A DNA stretch of 33,496 nucleotides from positions 1-33,496 of the forward strand of contig CAAGRQ010000201.1 in NCBI GenBank assembly GCA_900772705.1. The letters run 5' to 3'. Source of the stretch: Clostridia bacterium. Its GTDB lineage: Bacteria > Bacillota > Clostridia > Oscillospirales > Acutalibacteraceae. The notes under the pieces are model-generated. The model had not been told where the DNA came from. It did not search any database and worked only from the letters and a program-made list of their open reading frames with translations. The position numbers were made by a program, and so were the translations under genes. Shown here piece after piece: positions 6,991-15,049 of this stretch (within the stretch, counting starts at the first letter, position 1; each line of letters begins with the position of its first letter).

Positions 6991-9081
6991 ATGCAGACAA
7001 AACTTTTTTATAAATCGAGAGCGAGAGCATGGGAGGAGGCACTGCCGCTGGGCAACGGCAGAATCGGCGCCATGGTTTTCGGAAATCTCAAAACGGAGCG
7101 CATAGCACTCAACGAGGACAGCCTATGGTCGGGCTATCCGAAAGACTTAAACAAAAAGGACGCAGGAAAATACTTAAAGCCGTTACAAGACGCAATTTTC
7201 AGCGGCGACAGAAAGGAAGCAAAACGCCTTGCAAACGAGGATTTTCACGGTCACTGGAGTGAAGCATATCTTCCGTTCGGCGATTTGATAATCGAATACA
7301 AGGGCGGCAAAACGAGGGGCGTTACCAGAACGCTCGACCTTTCAACCGCCGTTGCGACAGCCGAAAACTCGGATGTGTGCGAAACGGTTTTCGTAAGTTA
7401 TCCCGCTCAACTTTTGGTTGTAAACATAAAGAGCAAGAAAGGCATAACGGCTAAGATAAAACTGTTCAGCCTCTTAAAGCACAAATGCCGCACCGAGGAA
7501 GACACTCTCATTATCGAGGGCGACGCTCCCGAAATCTGTATGCCGCCGTACTACAACACAGGCAATGTATTTGACTACGGAAACGGTGCAATGAAATTCG
7601 CAGGTGCTGTAAAAATACTCGGAAACGCAACCTTTGAGGGAGATTACATAAGTGTTAACAATCAGCACGATATTACCCTTTTAGTTTCGCTTGCAACCAA
7701 CTATATCGATTTCAAGACAATGCCGTCGGGCAATCCGCTCGAAAAGGCCATGTCGCATTTTGACAACATAAAGCCGCACAAAGAATTCCTAAAGGAGCAC
7801 ATTGCAGACCATTCCGCTCTGTTCGGCAGAGTTGAAGTAGACTTCGGAAGTGAGAGAGCAGATGTACCCACAAACAAAAGATTAAAGCAGTTCAAAAAAG
7901 GCGCAGACGACAATAATCTTATTGCTCTTCTATTCCAATACGGTCGCTATCTCACCATTGCCTGCTCCAGACCCGGCACAAACGCAATGACTCTTCAGGG
8001 AATATTCAATCCGCATATTCGTGCGCCGTGGTCATCGAGTTATACGGTTAACATAAACACCGAAATGAATTACTGGTGCACCGACATATGCAATCTCAGC
8101 GAATGCTTTGACCCGTTTTTTGAGCAGGTCAAAAAAATGTGCATAAACGGAGAGGTTACGGCAAAGGATTATTATAACTGCTCCGGTTCGGTTGCACACC
8201 ACAACAGCGACATTTGGGGCGCAAGTTATCCGGCAGGCGACCCGATAGGAAAGACCGACTCCGAAACCTACGCTTGCTGGCAAGCGGCTCTGCCGTGGAT
8301 GCTAAACGAAGTTTTTGAGCATTACAGATATACAAAAGACGAGCTTTTGTTCAGAGATATGAAACCGTATTTCAAAAAAGTGCTTGATTTTTACAAAGAT
8401 TTTCTTGTCGAGCATGACGGCAAACTTGTCACCTGTCCGACAATTTCACCCGAGAACAGTTATCTTGATAAAAACGGCAATAAAGCGGCGCTCACTTATA
8501 TGCCCACAATGGACGTAGGAATTTTGCAGGAATTCTTTATGAACTGCAAGGAGTTCGGTTTTGATGTACCTGAGATTCCCGACATTCCGATAGGAAGCGA
8601 CGGCAGAATAAACGAGTGGGCAGAAGAATTTAAGGAGACCGAAATTCACCACAGACACGCAAGCCATCTATATTGCATTTATCCGTCCGCATATCCTCAA
8701 AGCGACAAGGTAAGAGAGGCGGCAAAAAAATCACTCCTCACCCGAGGTTTTGACGGAACGGGCTGGGCTCTCGGCTGGAAAGTCTGTCTTTGGGCAAGGC
8801 TGGATGACGCTCAAAATGCGCTTACTCTCATCAAAAACCAACTTCGTCCGATTAACCCTAGAGGTATCAAAAAGCCGGGCGGCGGAAGTTATCCCAATAT
8901 GTTTGACGCACATCCGCCGTTTCAGATTGACGGCAACTTCGGCGTTGCGGCAGGCATAGCCGAAATGCTCACACGAGGCGCAATACCGAAAGAGTGGAGC
9001 GGCTACGCAAAGGGATTGAAATTAAAGGACGGTACGGAACTTGACATTAAGTTCCAAAACGGAAAGGTTATAAATCGGTAA
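6991..9081 (+). CDS. GH95 family glycoside hydrolase, probable alpha-L-fucosidase
   Basis: An inverting hydrolase expected to remove alpha-1,2-linked L-fucose (some GH95 members act on L-galactose). The N-terminal domain carries WEEALPLGNGRIGAMVFG and LNEDSLWSG (about residues 14-48). The catalytic (alpha/alpha)6 region carries YTVNINTEMNYW (Asn354, Asn356), TISPENSY (Glu488) and FQIDGNFG (Asp647). These match the Asn/Asn/Glu/Asp set of the Bifidobacterium enzyme AfcA. At 696 residues it is shorter than the usual 750-800; the join between the catalytic domain and the C-terminal sheet (EMLTRGAIPKEW, near 658-669) lacks the family's usual HDG-ELLPALP linker. There is no signal peptide, so it should act inside the cell on imported oligosaccharides. 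Its stop overlaps the next start (TAATG). Confidence 0.93.
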   Translation: MQTKLFYKSRARAWEEALPLGNGRIGAMVFGNLKTERIALNEDSLWSGYPKDLNKKDAGKYLKPLQDAIFSGDRKEAKRLANEDFHGHWSEAYLPFGDLIIEYKGGKTRGVTRTLDLSTAVATAENSDVCETVFVSYPAQLLVVNIKSKKGITAKIKLFSLLKHKCRTEEDTLIIEGDAPEICMPPYYNTGNVFDYGNGAMKFAGAVKILGNATFEGDYISVNNQHDITLLVSLATNYIDFKTMPSGNPLEKAMSHFDNIKPHKEFLKEHIADHSALFGRVEVDFGSERADVPTNKRLKQFKKGADDNNLIALLFQYGRYLTIACSRPGTNAMTLQGIFNPHIRAPWSSSYTVNINTEMNYWCTDICNLSECFDPFFEQVKKMCINGEVTAKDYYNCSGSVAHHNSDIWGASYPAGDPIGKTDSETYACWQAALPWMLNEVFEHYRYTKDELLFRDMKPYFKKVLDFYKDFLVEHDGKLVTCPTISPENSYLDKNGNKAALTYMPTMDVGILQEFFMNCKEFGFDVPEIPDIPIGSDGRINEWAEEFKETEIHHRHASHLYCIYPSAYPQSDKVREAAKKSLLTRGFDGTGWALGWKVCLWARLDDAQNALTLIKNQLRPINPRGIKKPGGGSYPNMFDAHPPFQIDGNFGVAAGIAEMLTRGAIPKEWSGYAKGLKLKDGTELDIKFQNGKVINR

Positions 9082-9863
9082 TGAAAAAAATACTCGTCGT
9101 TGCACTGGGCGGCACCATAGGAAGCGTATGGAGCGATAAAATAATGCCCGACAAAAATCCGCTGAAGGTACTCGATTATTACAAAGGAAACGCAGAATTT
9201 GAATGCGTATCGCCCTTTGTCTGCCTGAGTGAGAATATGACGAGAGAACTTTGGCGCAGGCTCATTGACTGCTTAGACAGCATTAATTTTGACAGCTATG
9301 AGGGTGTGATTATTCTTCACGGAAGCGACACCCTCGCCTACACCTCTGCAATCATAGCAAACGCATTTTGGAACAAAAACATTGTGCTCACTGCCGCAGA
9401 CAAGCCGATAGAATGCAGTGACAGCAACGGCATCAAAAACTTTGAAGCGGCTGTTGAACATCTGCTTTCCCGCAAAGACGGTGTGTATGTATCCTACAAC
9501 GGAATTAAAAAGGGCGACTGCGTGACAAGTGCAGACATTCACGACGAATTCAGAAGTCTTGAATCGACAATAGAGCCTGCAAAAAAGAAAGAAATCAGCG
9601 ACAAAAATGTGCTGATTATAAAACCGTTTGTAGGCATTGACCTAAAGAGCATTAATACCGATTTGCTCGACGGAGTGATATTTGAAATGTACCACAGCGC
9701 AACGGTACCGAGGAAAATAATTGAGTTTTCAAATAAACTCAAGTGCCCGTACATCTTTGTCACTCACAAAAAAAGTGCCGACTACGAAAGCGCAATCGGC
9801 ATAAAAAATATCGTATTTGAGTGCACGGTCGAAAACGCCTACGCACATATGATACTTGAATAA
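9081..9863 (+). CDS. Asparaginase-family protein, possibly divergent
   Basis: The protein has the asparaginase fold signatures: ALGGTIGS at residues 8-15 with the nucleophile-type Thr12, CLSENMTRELW (48-58), and ILHGSDTLAYTS (78-89). Members hydrolyse asparagine, glutamine or related amides. Two catalytic positions differ from the family. The second threonine motif is HGSDT (Ser82, Asp83) instead of HGTDT, and the position that normally carries the catalytic lysine (VTKT) reads CVTSAD with Ser150. At 260 residues it is also shorter than the usual 320-340, mainly in the C-terminal domain. It overlaps the fucosidase by one base and has GGAAAGG just upstream, so the two are translationally coupled. 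Superfamily membership is secure; asparaginase activity is not. Confidence 0.8.
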   Translation: MKKILVVALGGTIGSVWSDKIMPDKNPLKVLDYYKGNAEFECVSPFVCLSENMTRELWRRLIDCLDSINFDSYEGVIILHGSDTLAYTSAIIANAFWNKNIVLTAADKPIECSDSNGIKNFEAAVEHLLSRKDGVYVSYNGIKKGDCVTSADIHDEFRSLESTIEPAKKKEISDKNVLIIKPFVGIDLKSINTDLLDGVIFEMYHSATVPRKIIEFSNKLKCPYIFVTHKKSADYESAIGIKNIVFECTVENAYAHMILE

Positions 9864-10325
9864 TCAAAACTCGATACCCTTACGAGCAGGCACGCCTGAA
9901 TCGTAGGGGTGTTTTATTTTTTCAAATCGGGTAACATAATCGGCAATATCGCCGAGTTCATTCAGGTAATTATGCCCCGTGATTATATATTCCTTATCGA
10001 AAGAAAAAATACTTTTCATTTCATCAGCCGAAAGAAAGCGTGGAATTAAATCCGCAAATTCATCGAGAATAATGACATCACAGTTAACGGTTTTAATGTA
10101 TTTGACGGCTTTTTCCACGAACGCCTTGTACTCCTCGCCGACATTAAACGGCAGAGACTCGGGACACGGATAAACCTCGAACGGCAACACCGAACGCTCC
10201 GACGATTTATCATTCTTAAAGAACTGAACAAAAAGCACGCTCATACCTGCTCCGTACGCTCTCATTCCTGCGCCGACGGCAGAAGAAGTCTTGCCCTTAC
10301 CGAAACCGTAATAATAATGTATCAT
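9864..10325 (-). CDS. cobO: Corrinoid (cob(I)alamin) adenosyltransferase, CobO/BtuR type
   Basis: It transfers the adenosyl group of ATP to reduced corrinoid, making adenosylcobalamin or its precursor. The 153 residues show a P-loop GFGKGKTSSA near the start (residues 7-16), a Walker-B-like VIILDEFAD (about 84-92) and the characteristic C-terminus TGHNYLNELGDIADYVT, ending in IKHPYDSGVPARKGIEF. It is shorter than the enteric enzyme (about 196 residues), lacking the N-terminal extension, as in several Clostridia. Its ATG overlaps the mreB stop as ATGA, so it is translated from the mreB message. Its stop codon abuts that of the convergent asparaginase-like gene. No other cobalamin gene is nearby. 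Confidence 0.92.
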   Translation of the reverse strand: MIHYYYGFGKGKTSSAVGAGMRAYGAGMSVLFVQFFKNDKSSERSVLPFEVYPCPESLPFNVGEEYKAFVEKAVKYIKTVNCDVIILDEFADLIPRFLSADEMKSIFSFDKEYIITGHNYLNELGDIADYVTRFEKIKHPYDSGVPARKGIEF

Positions 10326-11350
10326 CTTATTCTGACTTCCTCTTTGGTCTTAAAGCGATAACCGTAACTGTCAAGAATTCTCATTTTATCCAGTGCAACA
10401 CTCGCACCCTTGCCTGCACAAAGATTAGGATGAGGTGCCACGGTAATATCGAGATCCATCTCCTGCTTAAAGAATTCGTCCATTCCGTAAAGTTCGGCAG
10501 AACCGCCCGTCAAAATAATTCCCGAAGTGACAATATCGGCAACAAGTTGCGGCGAGGTACGCTCAAACATAATCTGCGCCGCAGAAGAAATCTCCTGAAG
10601 CAGTGGTTTTAAGCAATGGTAAATCTCATTAGAGGTTACCTCTATGCTCTTTGGCATACCGCTGTGAACGCATCTGCCCTTAGCCACCATGACTATTTCC
10701 TCGTTTCTGGGGACTGCGCCGCCGATTTGCTTTTTTATATCCTCGGCAGTACGAATACCGACCTGGACATCGTGCTTTTCCTTGATGAATCGCATTATCT
10801 CCTCGTCAAAGGCATTACCTGCGACATTGACGGTTTCGCACTGACTCATTGCGCCCTGCGACACAACCGCCATATCCGTTGTGCCTCCGCCGATATTTAT
10901 GATAAATGCACCGTTTGGCTGAAGGGGGTCGATACCCGCACCGAATGCGGCGCAAAGCGGCTCCTCAACAAGACAAACGCTCCTTGCGCCTGCCGAGGCG
11001 ATAACCGACACAAGAGTTCTTTTATCAACATCGGTGGCAAGAGCCGGTATGGTTGCAACAACTCTCGGCTTAAAAATATTCTTTTTTACTGCTCGTGAGA
11101 TGAAGTATTTTATCATCTGCTGAGTCATGGCATAAGAACCGATAACGCCGTCTTTAAGCGGCTGAATAACCGTAATTCCGTTAGGTTCTCTGCCCTGAAG
11201 ATAGTACGCACGCCTGCCTGCGTACAGCATTTTTTCCGTCTCGGTATCATATGCAACATAACTCGGCTCGTTTACCACAACGCCCTTATTGGGCACTGTG
11301 ATAACAACATTGTTCGTGCCGAGGTCGATACCCAAATCATAACCGAACAT
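10322..11350 (-). CDS. MreB/Mbl-family rod shape-determining protein
   Basis: An actin-like ATPase that forms filaments under the membrane and guides lateral cell-wall synthesis. The 342 residues carry the phosphate-1 loop GIDLGTNN (7-14), the VEEPLCAAFGAG segment (128-139) with the conserved glutamates, the phosphate-2 loop NIGGGTTD (152-159) and the adenosine motif GIILTGGSA (about 276-284). Phosphate-2 normally reads DIGGGTTE; here both end residues are changed, to Asn152 and Asp159. There is no mreC or mreD next to it, which fits a paralogue such as Mbl rather than the main mreBCD operon. AAGGTG precedes the ATG. It has its own promoter and is coupled to cobO downstream. Confidence 0.93.
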   Translation of the reverse strand: MFGYDLGIDLGTNNVVITVPNKGVVVNEPSYVAYDTETEKMLYAGRRAYYLQGREPNGITVIQPLKDGVIGSYAMTQQMIKYFISRAVKKNIFKPRVVATIPALATDVDKRTLVSVIASAGARSVCLVEEPLCAAFGAGIDPLQPNGAFIINIGGGTTDMAVVSQGAMSQCETVNVAGNAFDEEIMRFIKEKHDVQVGIRTAEDIKKQIGGAVPRNEEIVMVAKGRCVHSGMPKSIEVTSNEIYHCLKPLLQEISSAAQIMFERTSPQLVADIVTSGIILTGGSAELYGMDEFFKQEMDLDITVAPHPNLCAGKGASVALDKMRILDSYGYRFKTKEEVRIR

Positions 11351-11390
11351 ATTTTACACCTTAAAATTTCCGTTTAATTCAATATAATCT

Positions 11391-11419
11391 ATACTACAAC
11401 AACCCGATATAAAAGTCAA
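11391..11419 (-). promoter_or_regulatory. Promoter of mreB-cobO
   Basis: On the minus strand, TTGACT (11414-11419) and TAGTAT (11391-11396) are spaced by exactly 17 bases. The -35 box begins immediately after the recD2 stop codon, so the short spacer between recD2 and mreB is essentially filled by this promoter and the ribosome site. Confidence 0.65.
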
Positions 11420-13645
11420 TTACATCAGGGACAAATCATCGTCGTCATTCTCAATGAAATATCTGAGTGCACTGTAACGTCTCGACTTTTTATCGTTATC
11501 CACCATTGTCTTTATACTCTGCTCGTTTCCGACAAGCACCAAAAGTTTTTTAGCCCTTGTCAGTGCTGTATAAAACAAATTACGGTAAGCAAGTTTCGGC
11601 GGAATATTTACCACATTCATCACAACGCAATCAAACTCACTGCCTTGAGATTTATGCACGGTCATAGCATAAGCAAGTTCAAGTTCTTTTACATTCTCAA
11701 CGCTGTACATAGCCTCTTTGTCATCAAATTTTACATTGATTATATCGTTAGCCCTGTCAATTCGGGTGAGAGTTCCTATGTCTCCGTTAAACACTCCGCT
11801 GCCGTTTTCGCCCGACTTAAACCACGGAACATCATAATTATTTTTAATCTGCATAACCTTATCGCCCTCACGCAAAACCGTACCTTTATATCTGATTTCG
11901 TTTTTGCTTTTATCGGGCGGATTAAGCCTTGCCTGCAAAAGGGTATTGATATTTTCCGTGCCGCACTCGCCTTTTCTGCCGGGGCACAGCACCTGAATAT
12001 CATTTACGCTGTCAAAGCCGTAGCCCGACGGCAAGCGTGAAGTCACGAGGTTAACAATTTTTCCGGGAACACTGTATTTTGAATTTTCTCTGAGGAGGAA
12101 AAAATCGCTTTCGGGGCTGTTATCGAATTCCGGCATTTCGCCGTGAACAACCCTGTGTGCATTGGTGACAATCTTACTTTTCATCGCCTGGCGAAAAATC
12201 TTATCGAGTACAACAACGCTGATGGCGCCGCTGTCTATAATGTCACGCAGTACATTTCCTGCACCGACGGGAGGAAGCTGGTCCCTGTCGCCCACCATAA
12301 TAAGCCTGCAATGAAGCGGGAGTGCATCAAGCAAAGCGGAAAACAGTGTAACATCCACCATAGACATTTCATCGACAATTACGGCGTCGCAATCAAGCGG
12401 ATTTGAAATATTATGAACGAAACTCTGCGTTTCGCTTCCCTCTTTGTACTCAACCTCCAAAAGTCTGTGAATCGTCTTTGCCGAATAACCCGTCAGTTCC
12501 TCCATACGCTGAGCGGCTCTGCCTGTCGGAGCGGCAAGAGCAACCTTGAGATTTCGGTTTTTCATAAGTTGAATTATGCCTTTTACGGTAGTCGTTTTAC
12601 CCGTACCGGGGCCTCCCGTAAGGACAAGAAGTCCCTTTTCCACGGCAATTTCTACGGCAAGCCTCTGCTTATCGTCAAACTTAATGTTACCGCTCGTTTC
12701 AAAGGAATAAATCTCCGACGGCTCAATTTGATTTTGAATAGGCGGATATTCGGTCATCACCTTAATTCTGTCAGCAATTCCATGCTCGGCGACATATATA
12801 TCGGGCAAAAAGAGGAAGTCCCTGCCGTCGATATTCTTTTGTATGATCGCCTTATTTTCAATTGCAGAATCAATCGCAATCTCCACTTCGTCATCATTGC
12901 ACTCAAGCAAAGATTTGGCAGGAGCAAAAATTCTGTCTCTGGGTATGCAAGTGTGACCGTTGCCCAAATTATGCCTTACGATATAGCAAACAGCCGCCTG
13001 TGCCCTATAATTAAACGGCGGGCGTTCGTTTAGATTTTCCGCAATTTCCTCAGCTTTATCAAAAGTTATGCCTGTCTGCGTACCAATGAGGGAATAAGGA
13101 TTTGAATTCACAACTTCGAGCGATTCACCCTTAAACATATTATATATTTTCACCGCCTGATTTTGGCTCATACCGAGATTGGTAAGTCCGATAAGAACTT
13201 CTTTGGCGGCAAACTGCGATTTGAAATCTGTACAAATCTGTCTTGCCTTAGCTGCGGAAATTCCCTTAATTTTTGCAAGGCGAACAGGGTCGTTCTCCAA
13301 CACATCAAAGGTTTGAGTGCCAAATGCCTCAACTATTTTTTCGGCAGTTGCACTGCGTATTCCCTTAACCGCTCCGCTAGAAAGATAACGTAAAATTCCA
13401 CCTATATCGGCAGGAAGAGTCTGCACAACGCTTGTCGCCTTAAACTGTCTACCAAACGATGAATGAAATGTCCAACTGCCACGGCATTCTACCTTTGCAC
13501 CTACGGCAAGTTCACCGAGTTCTCCCACCACGGTAACGCCCTCGTCGCCTGTATTTATTTCGGCAACGCAGAAGCCGTTGGATTCGTTATAATAAGTAAC
13601 CTCTTCGACAACACCTATTAAATTTTCAAGATTATTTTCTTCCAT
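11420..13645 (-). CDS. recD2: ATP-dependent 5'-3' DNA helicase RecD2
   Basis: A superfamily 1B helicase that acts in DNA repair and replication-fork maintenance in bacteria without RecBCD. Reading from the ATG at 13645 gives 741 residues. They comprise an N-terminal OB-like segment, helix-hairpin-helix repeats (about 80-205, including KIKGISAAKARQI), Walker A GGPGTGKTTTV (344-354), PTGRAAQRM, Walker B VIVDEMSMVD (about 422-431), GDRDQLPPVGAG, and near the C-terminus TVHKSQGSEFD and YTALTRAKKLLVLVG. The frame runs further upstream to 13738, but those 31 codons cross the tuf terminator and the promoter, while AAGGTG sits 6 bases before the chosen ATG. It follows the tuf terminator and has its own promoter. 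Confidence 0.95.
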   Translation of the reverse strand: MEENNLENLIGVVEEVTYYNESNGFCVAEINTGDEGVTVVGELGELAVGAKVECRGSWTFHSSFGRQFKATSVVQTLPADIGGILRYLSSGAVKGIRSATAEKIVEAFGTQTFDVLENDPVRLAKIKGISAAKARQICTDFKSQFAAKEVLIGLTNLGMSQNQAVKIYNMFKGESLEVVNSNPYSLIGTQTGITFDKAEEIAENLNERPPFNYRAQAAVCYIVRHNLGNGHTCIPRDRIFAPAKSLLECNDDEVEIAIDSAIENKAIIQKNIDGRDFLFLPDIYVAEHGIADRIKVMTEYPPIQNQIEPSEIYSFETSGNIKFDDKQRLAVEIAVEKGLLVLTGGPGTGKTTTVKGIIQLMKNRNLKVALAAPTGRAAQRMEELTGYSAKTIHRLLEVEYKEGSETQSFVHNISNPLDCDAVIVDEMSMVDVTLFSALLDALPLHCRLIMVGDRDQLPPVGAGNVLRDIIDSGAISVVVLDKIFRQAMKSKIVTNAHRVVHGEMPEFDNSPESDFFLLRENSKYSVPGKIVNLVTSRLPSGYGFDSVNDIQVLCPGRKGECGTENINTLLQARLNPPDKSKNEIRYKGTVLREGDKVMQIKNNYDVPWFKSGENGSGVFNGDIGTLTRIDRANDIINVKFDDKEAMYSVENVKELELAYAMTVHKSQGSEFDCVVMNVVNIPPKLAYRNLFYTALTRAKKLLVLVGNEQSIKTMVDNDKKSRRYSALRYFIENDDDDLSLM

Positions 13646-13673
13646 AATACGCACCTTGAAATTCTGTATAAAT

Positions 13674-13679
13674 ATTGTA
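13674..13679 (-). promoter_or_regulatory. Extended -10 promoter of recD2
   Basis: On the minus strand, TGGTACAAT gives an extended -10 element (TGN plus TACAAT), with a weak TTTAAT 17 bases upstream as the -35 box. It lies just beyond the tuf terminator and about 29 bases before the recD2 start, supporting independent transcription of recD2. Confidence 0.55.
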
Positions 13680-13710
13680 CCACAAATGTTCACCAAATTA
13701 AAGAGAAAAG

Positions 13711-13743
13711 AAAAAAGAGGCTGTCGAAAAATCGACAACCTCT
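13711..13743 (-). terminator. Terminator after tuf (end of the str operon)
   Basis: On the minus strand, AGAGGTTGTCGA pairs with TCGACAGCCTCT (12 bp with one G-U) around a TTTT loop, followed immediately by a T6 tract. It begins about 20 bases after the tuf stop codon and separates the translation-factor operon from recD2. Confidence 0.9.
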
Positions 13744-13763
13744 ATATCAGTCAGTAAATAAGA

Positions 13764-14957
13764 TTACTCGTTGATTGATACAACAACGCCTGAACCTACT
13801 GTTCTGCCGCCTTCACGAATAGCGAAACGAAGACCCTCTTCGATAGCAATAGGAGTGATAAGTTCAACGTTCATATCAACGTTATCGCCGGGCATACACA
13901 TCTCTACACCTTCAGGAAGAGTGATAACGCCTGTTACGTCAGTTGTTCTGAAATAGAACTGAGGACGATAGTTGTTGAAGAAAGGAGTATGACGACCGCC
14001 TTCATCCTTTGAAAGAACGTAAACCTGACCTGTGAACTTGGTGTGTGGGTGAATTGAACCCGGAGCAGCAAGAACCTGGCCTCTCTTAATGTCAGTTCTC
14101 TGAACGCCACGAAGAAGACAACCGATGTTGTCACCAGCCTCAGCGTAGTCAAGAATCTTACGGAACATCTCGATACCTGTGCAAACTGTTGACTTGATTT
14201 CGTCCTCAAGACCAACCATCTCTACTGTATCGTTAGTCTTAAGCTGACCTCTCTCTACTCTACCGGTTGCAACAGTACCACGACCTGTGATAGTGAATAC
14301 GTCCTCAACAGGCATAAGGAAAGGAAGGTCTGCCTTACGGTCAGGAGTAGGAATATAATCATCAACTGCATCCATGAGTTCCTGAATGCAAGCGCAAGCA
14401 GGATCGTCGTTTGATGCAGCCTCAAGAGCCTTAAGAGCCGAACCCTTAATAATCGGGCAGTTCTCATCAAAGCCATACTCAGCAAGAGTCTCACGAACTT
14501 CCATCTCTACGAGCTCAAGGAGTTCTTCGTCGTCAACCTGGTCGCACTTATTAAGGAATACGATGATTGCCGGAACGCCTACCTGACGAGCAAGGAGAAG
14601 GTGCTCCTTAGTCTGAGCCATAGGACCGTCAGTAGCAGCGATAACAAGGATAGCGCCGTCCATCTGAGCAGCACCGGTGATCATGTTCTTGATATAGTCA
14701 GCGTGACCCGGGCAGTCAACGTGAGCGTAGTGACGCTTCTCTGTTTCGTACTCAACGTGAGCAGTGTTAATTGTGATACCACGCTCTCTCTCTTCAGGAG
14801 CCTTATCGATATCAGCATAGTCCTCGAACTTAGCGAAGCCCTTATTTGCAAGATACTTTGTGATAGCAGCTGTAAGAGTGGTCTTACCGTGGTCAACGTG
14901 ACCGATTGTACCAATGTTTACATGTGGCTTGGTACGATTAAAATGTTCTTTTGCCAT
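13764..14957 (-). CDS. tuf: Elongation factor Tu
   Basis: EF-Tu is the GTPase that brings aminoacyl-tRNA to the ribosomal A site. The 397 residues are full length. The G domain carries GHVDHGKTT (19-27), DCPGHADYIKNMITGAAQMDGA and NKCDQVDD. The two beta-barrel domains follow, ending in RFAIREGGRTVGSGVV. GGGAGG lies a normal distance before the ATG. It is the last gene of the rpsL-rpsG-fusA-tuf group, 92 bases after fusA, and is followed by a strong terminator. Nothing in the sequence is unusual. Confidence 0.98.
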   Translation of the reverse strand: MAKEHFNRTKPHVNIGTIGHVDHGKTTLTAAITKYLANKGFAKFEDYADIDKAPEERERGITINTAHVEYETEKRHYAHVDCPGHADYIKNMITGAAQMDGAILVIAATDGPMAQTKEHLLLARQVGVPAIIVFLNKCDQVDDEELLELVEMEVRETLAEYGFDENCPIIKGSALKALEAASNDDPACACIQELMDAVDDYIPTPDRKADLPFLMPVEDVFTITGRGTVATGRVERGQLKTNDTVEMVGLEDEIKSTVCTGIEMFRKILDYAEAGDNIGCLLRGVQRTDIKRGQVLAAPGSIHPHTKFTGQVYVLSKDEGGRHTPFFNNYRPQFYFRTTDVTGVITLPEGVEMCMPGDNVDMNVELITPIAIEEGLRFAIREGGRTVGSGVVVSINE

Positions 14958-15049
14958 TGGAATTTCCTCCCTAAAATTTTCAATAAAAATTTTGTTACTG
15001 ATATTCTAACAAAATAAAGTGTAAATATCAAGTGTTTTTATAAATATTA

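Noticed and set aside
11420..13738. RecD2 starting at 13738
   Set aside because: The extra 31 codons would overlap the tuf terminator and the recD2 promoter; the ATG at 13645 has a well-placed ribosome site.
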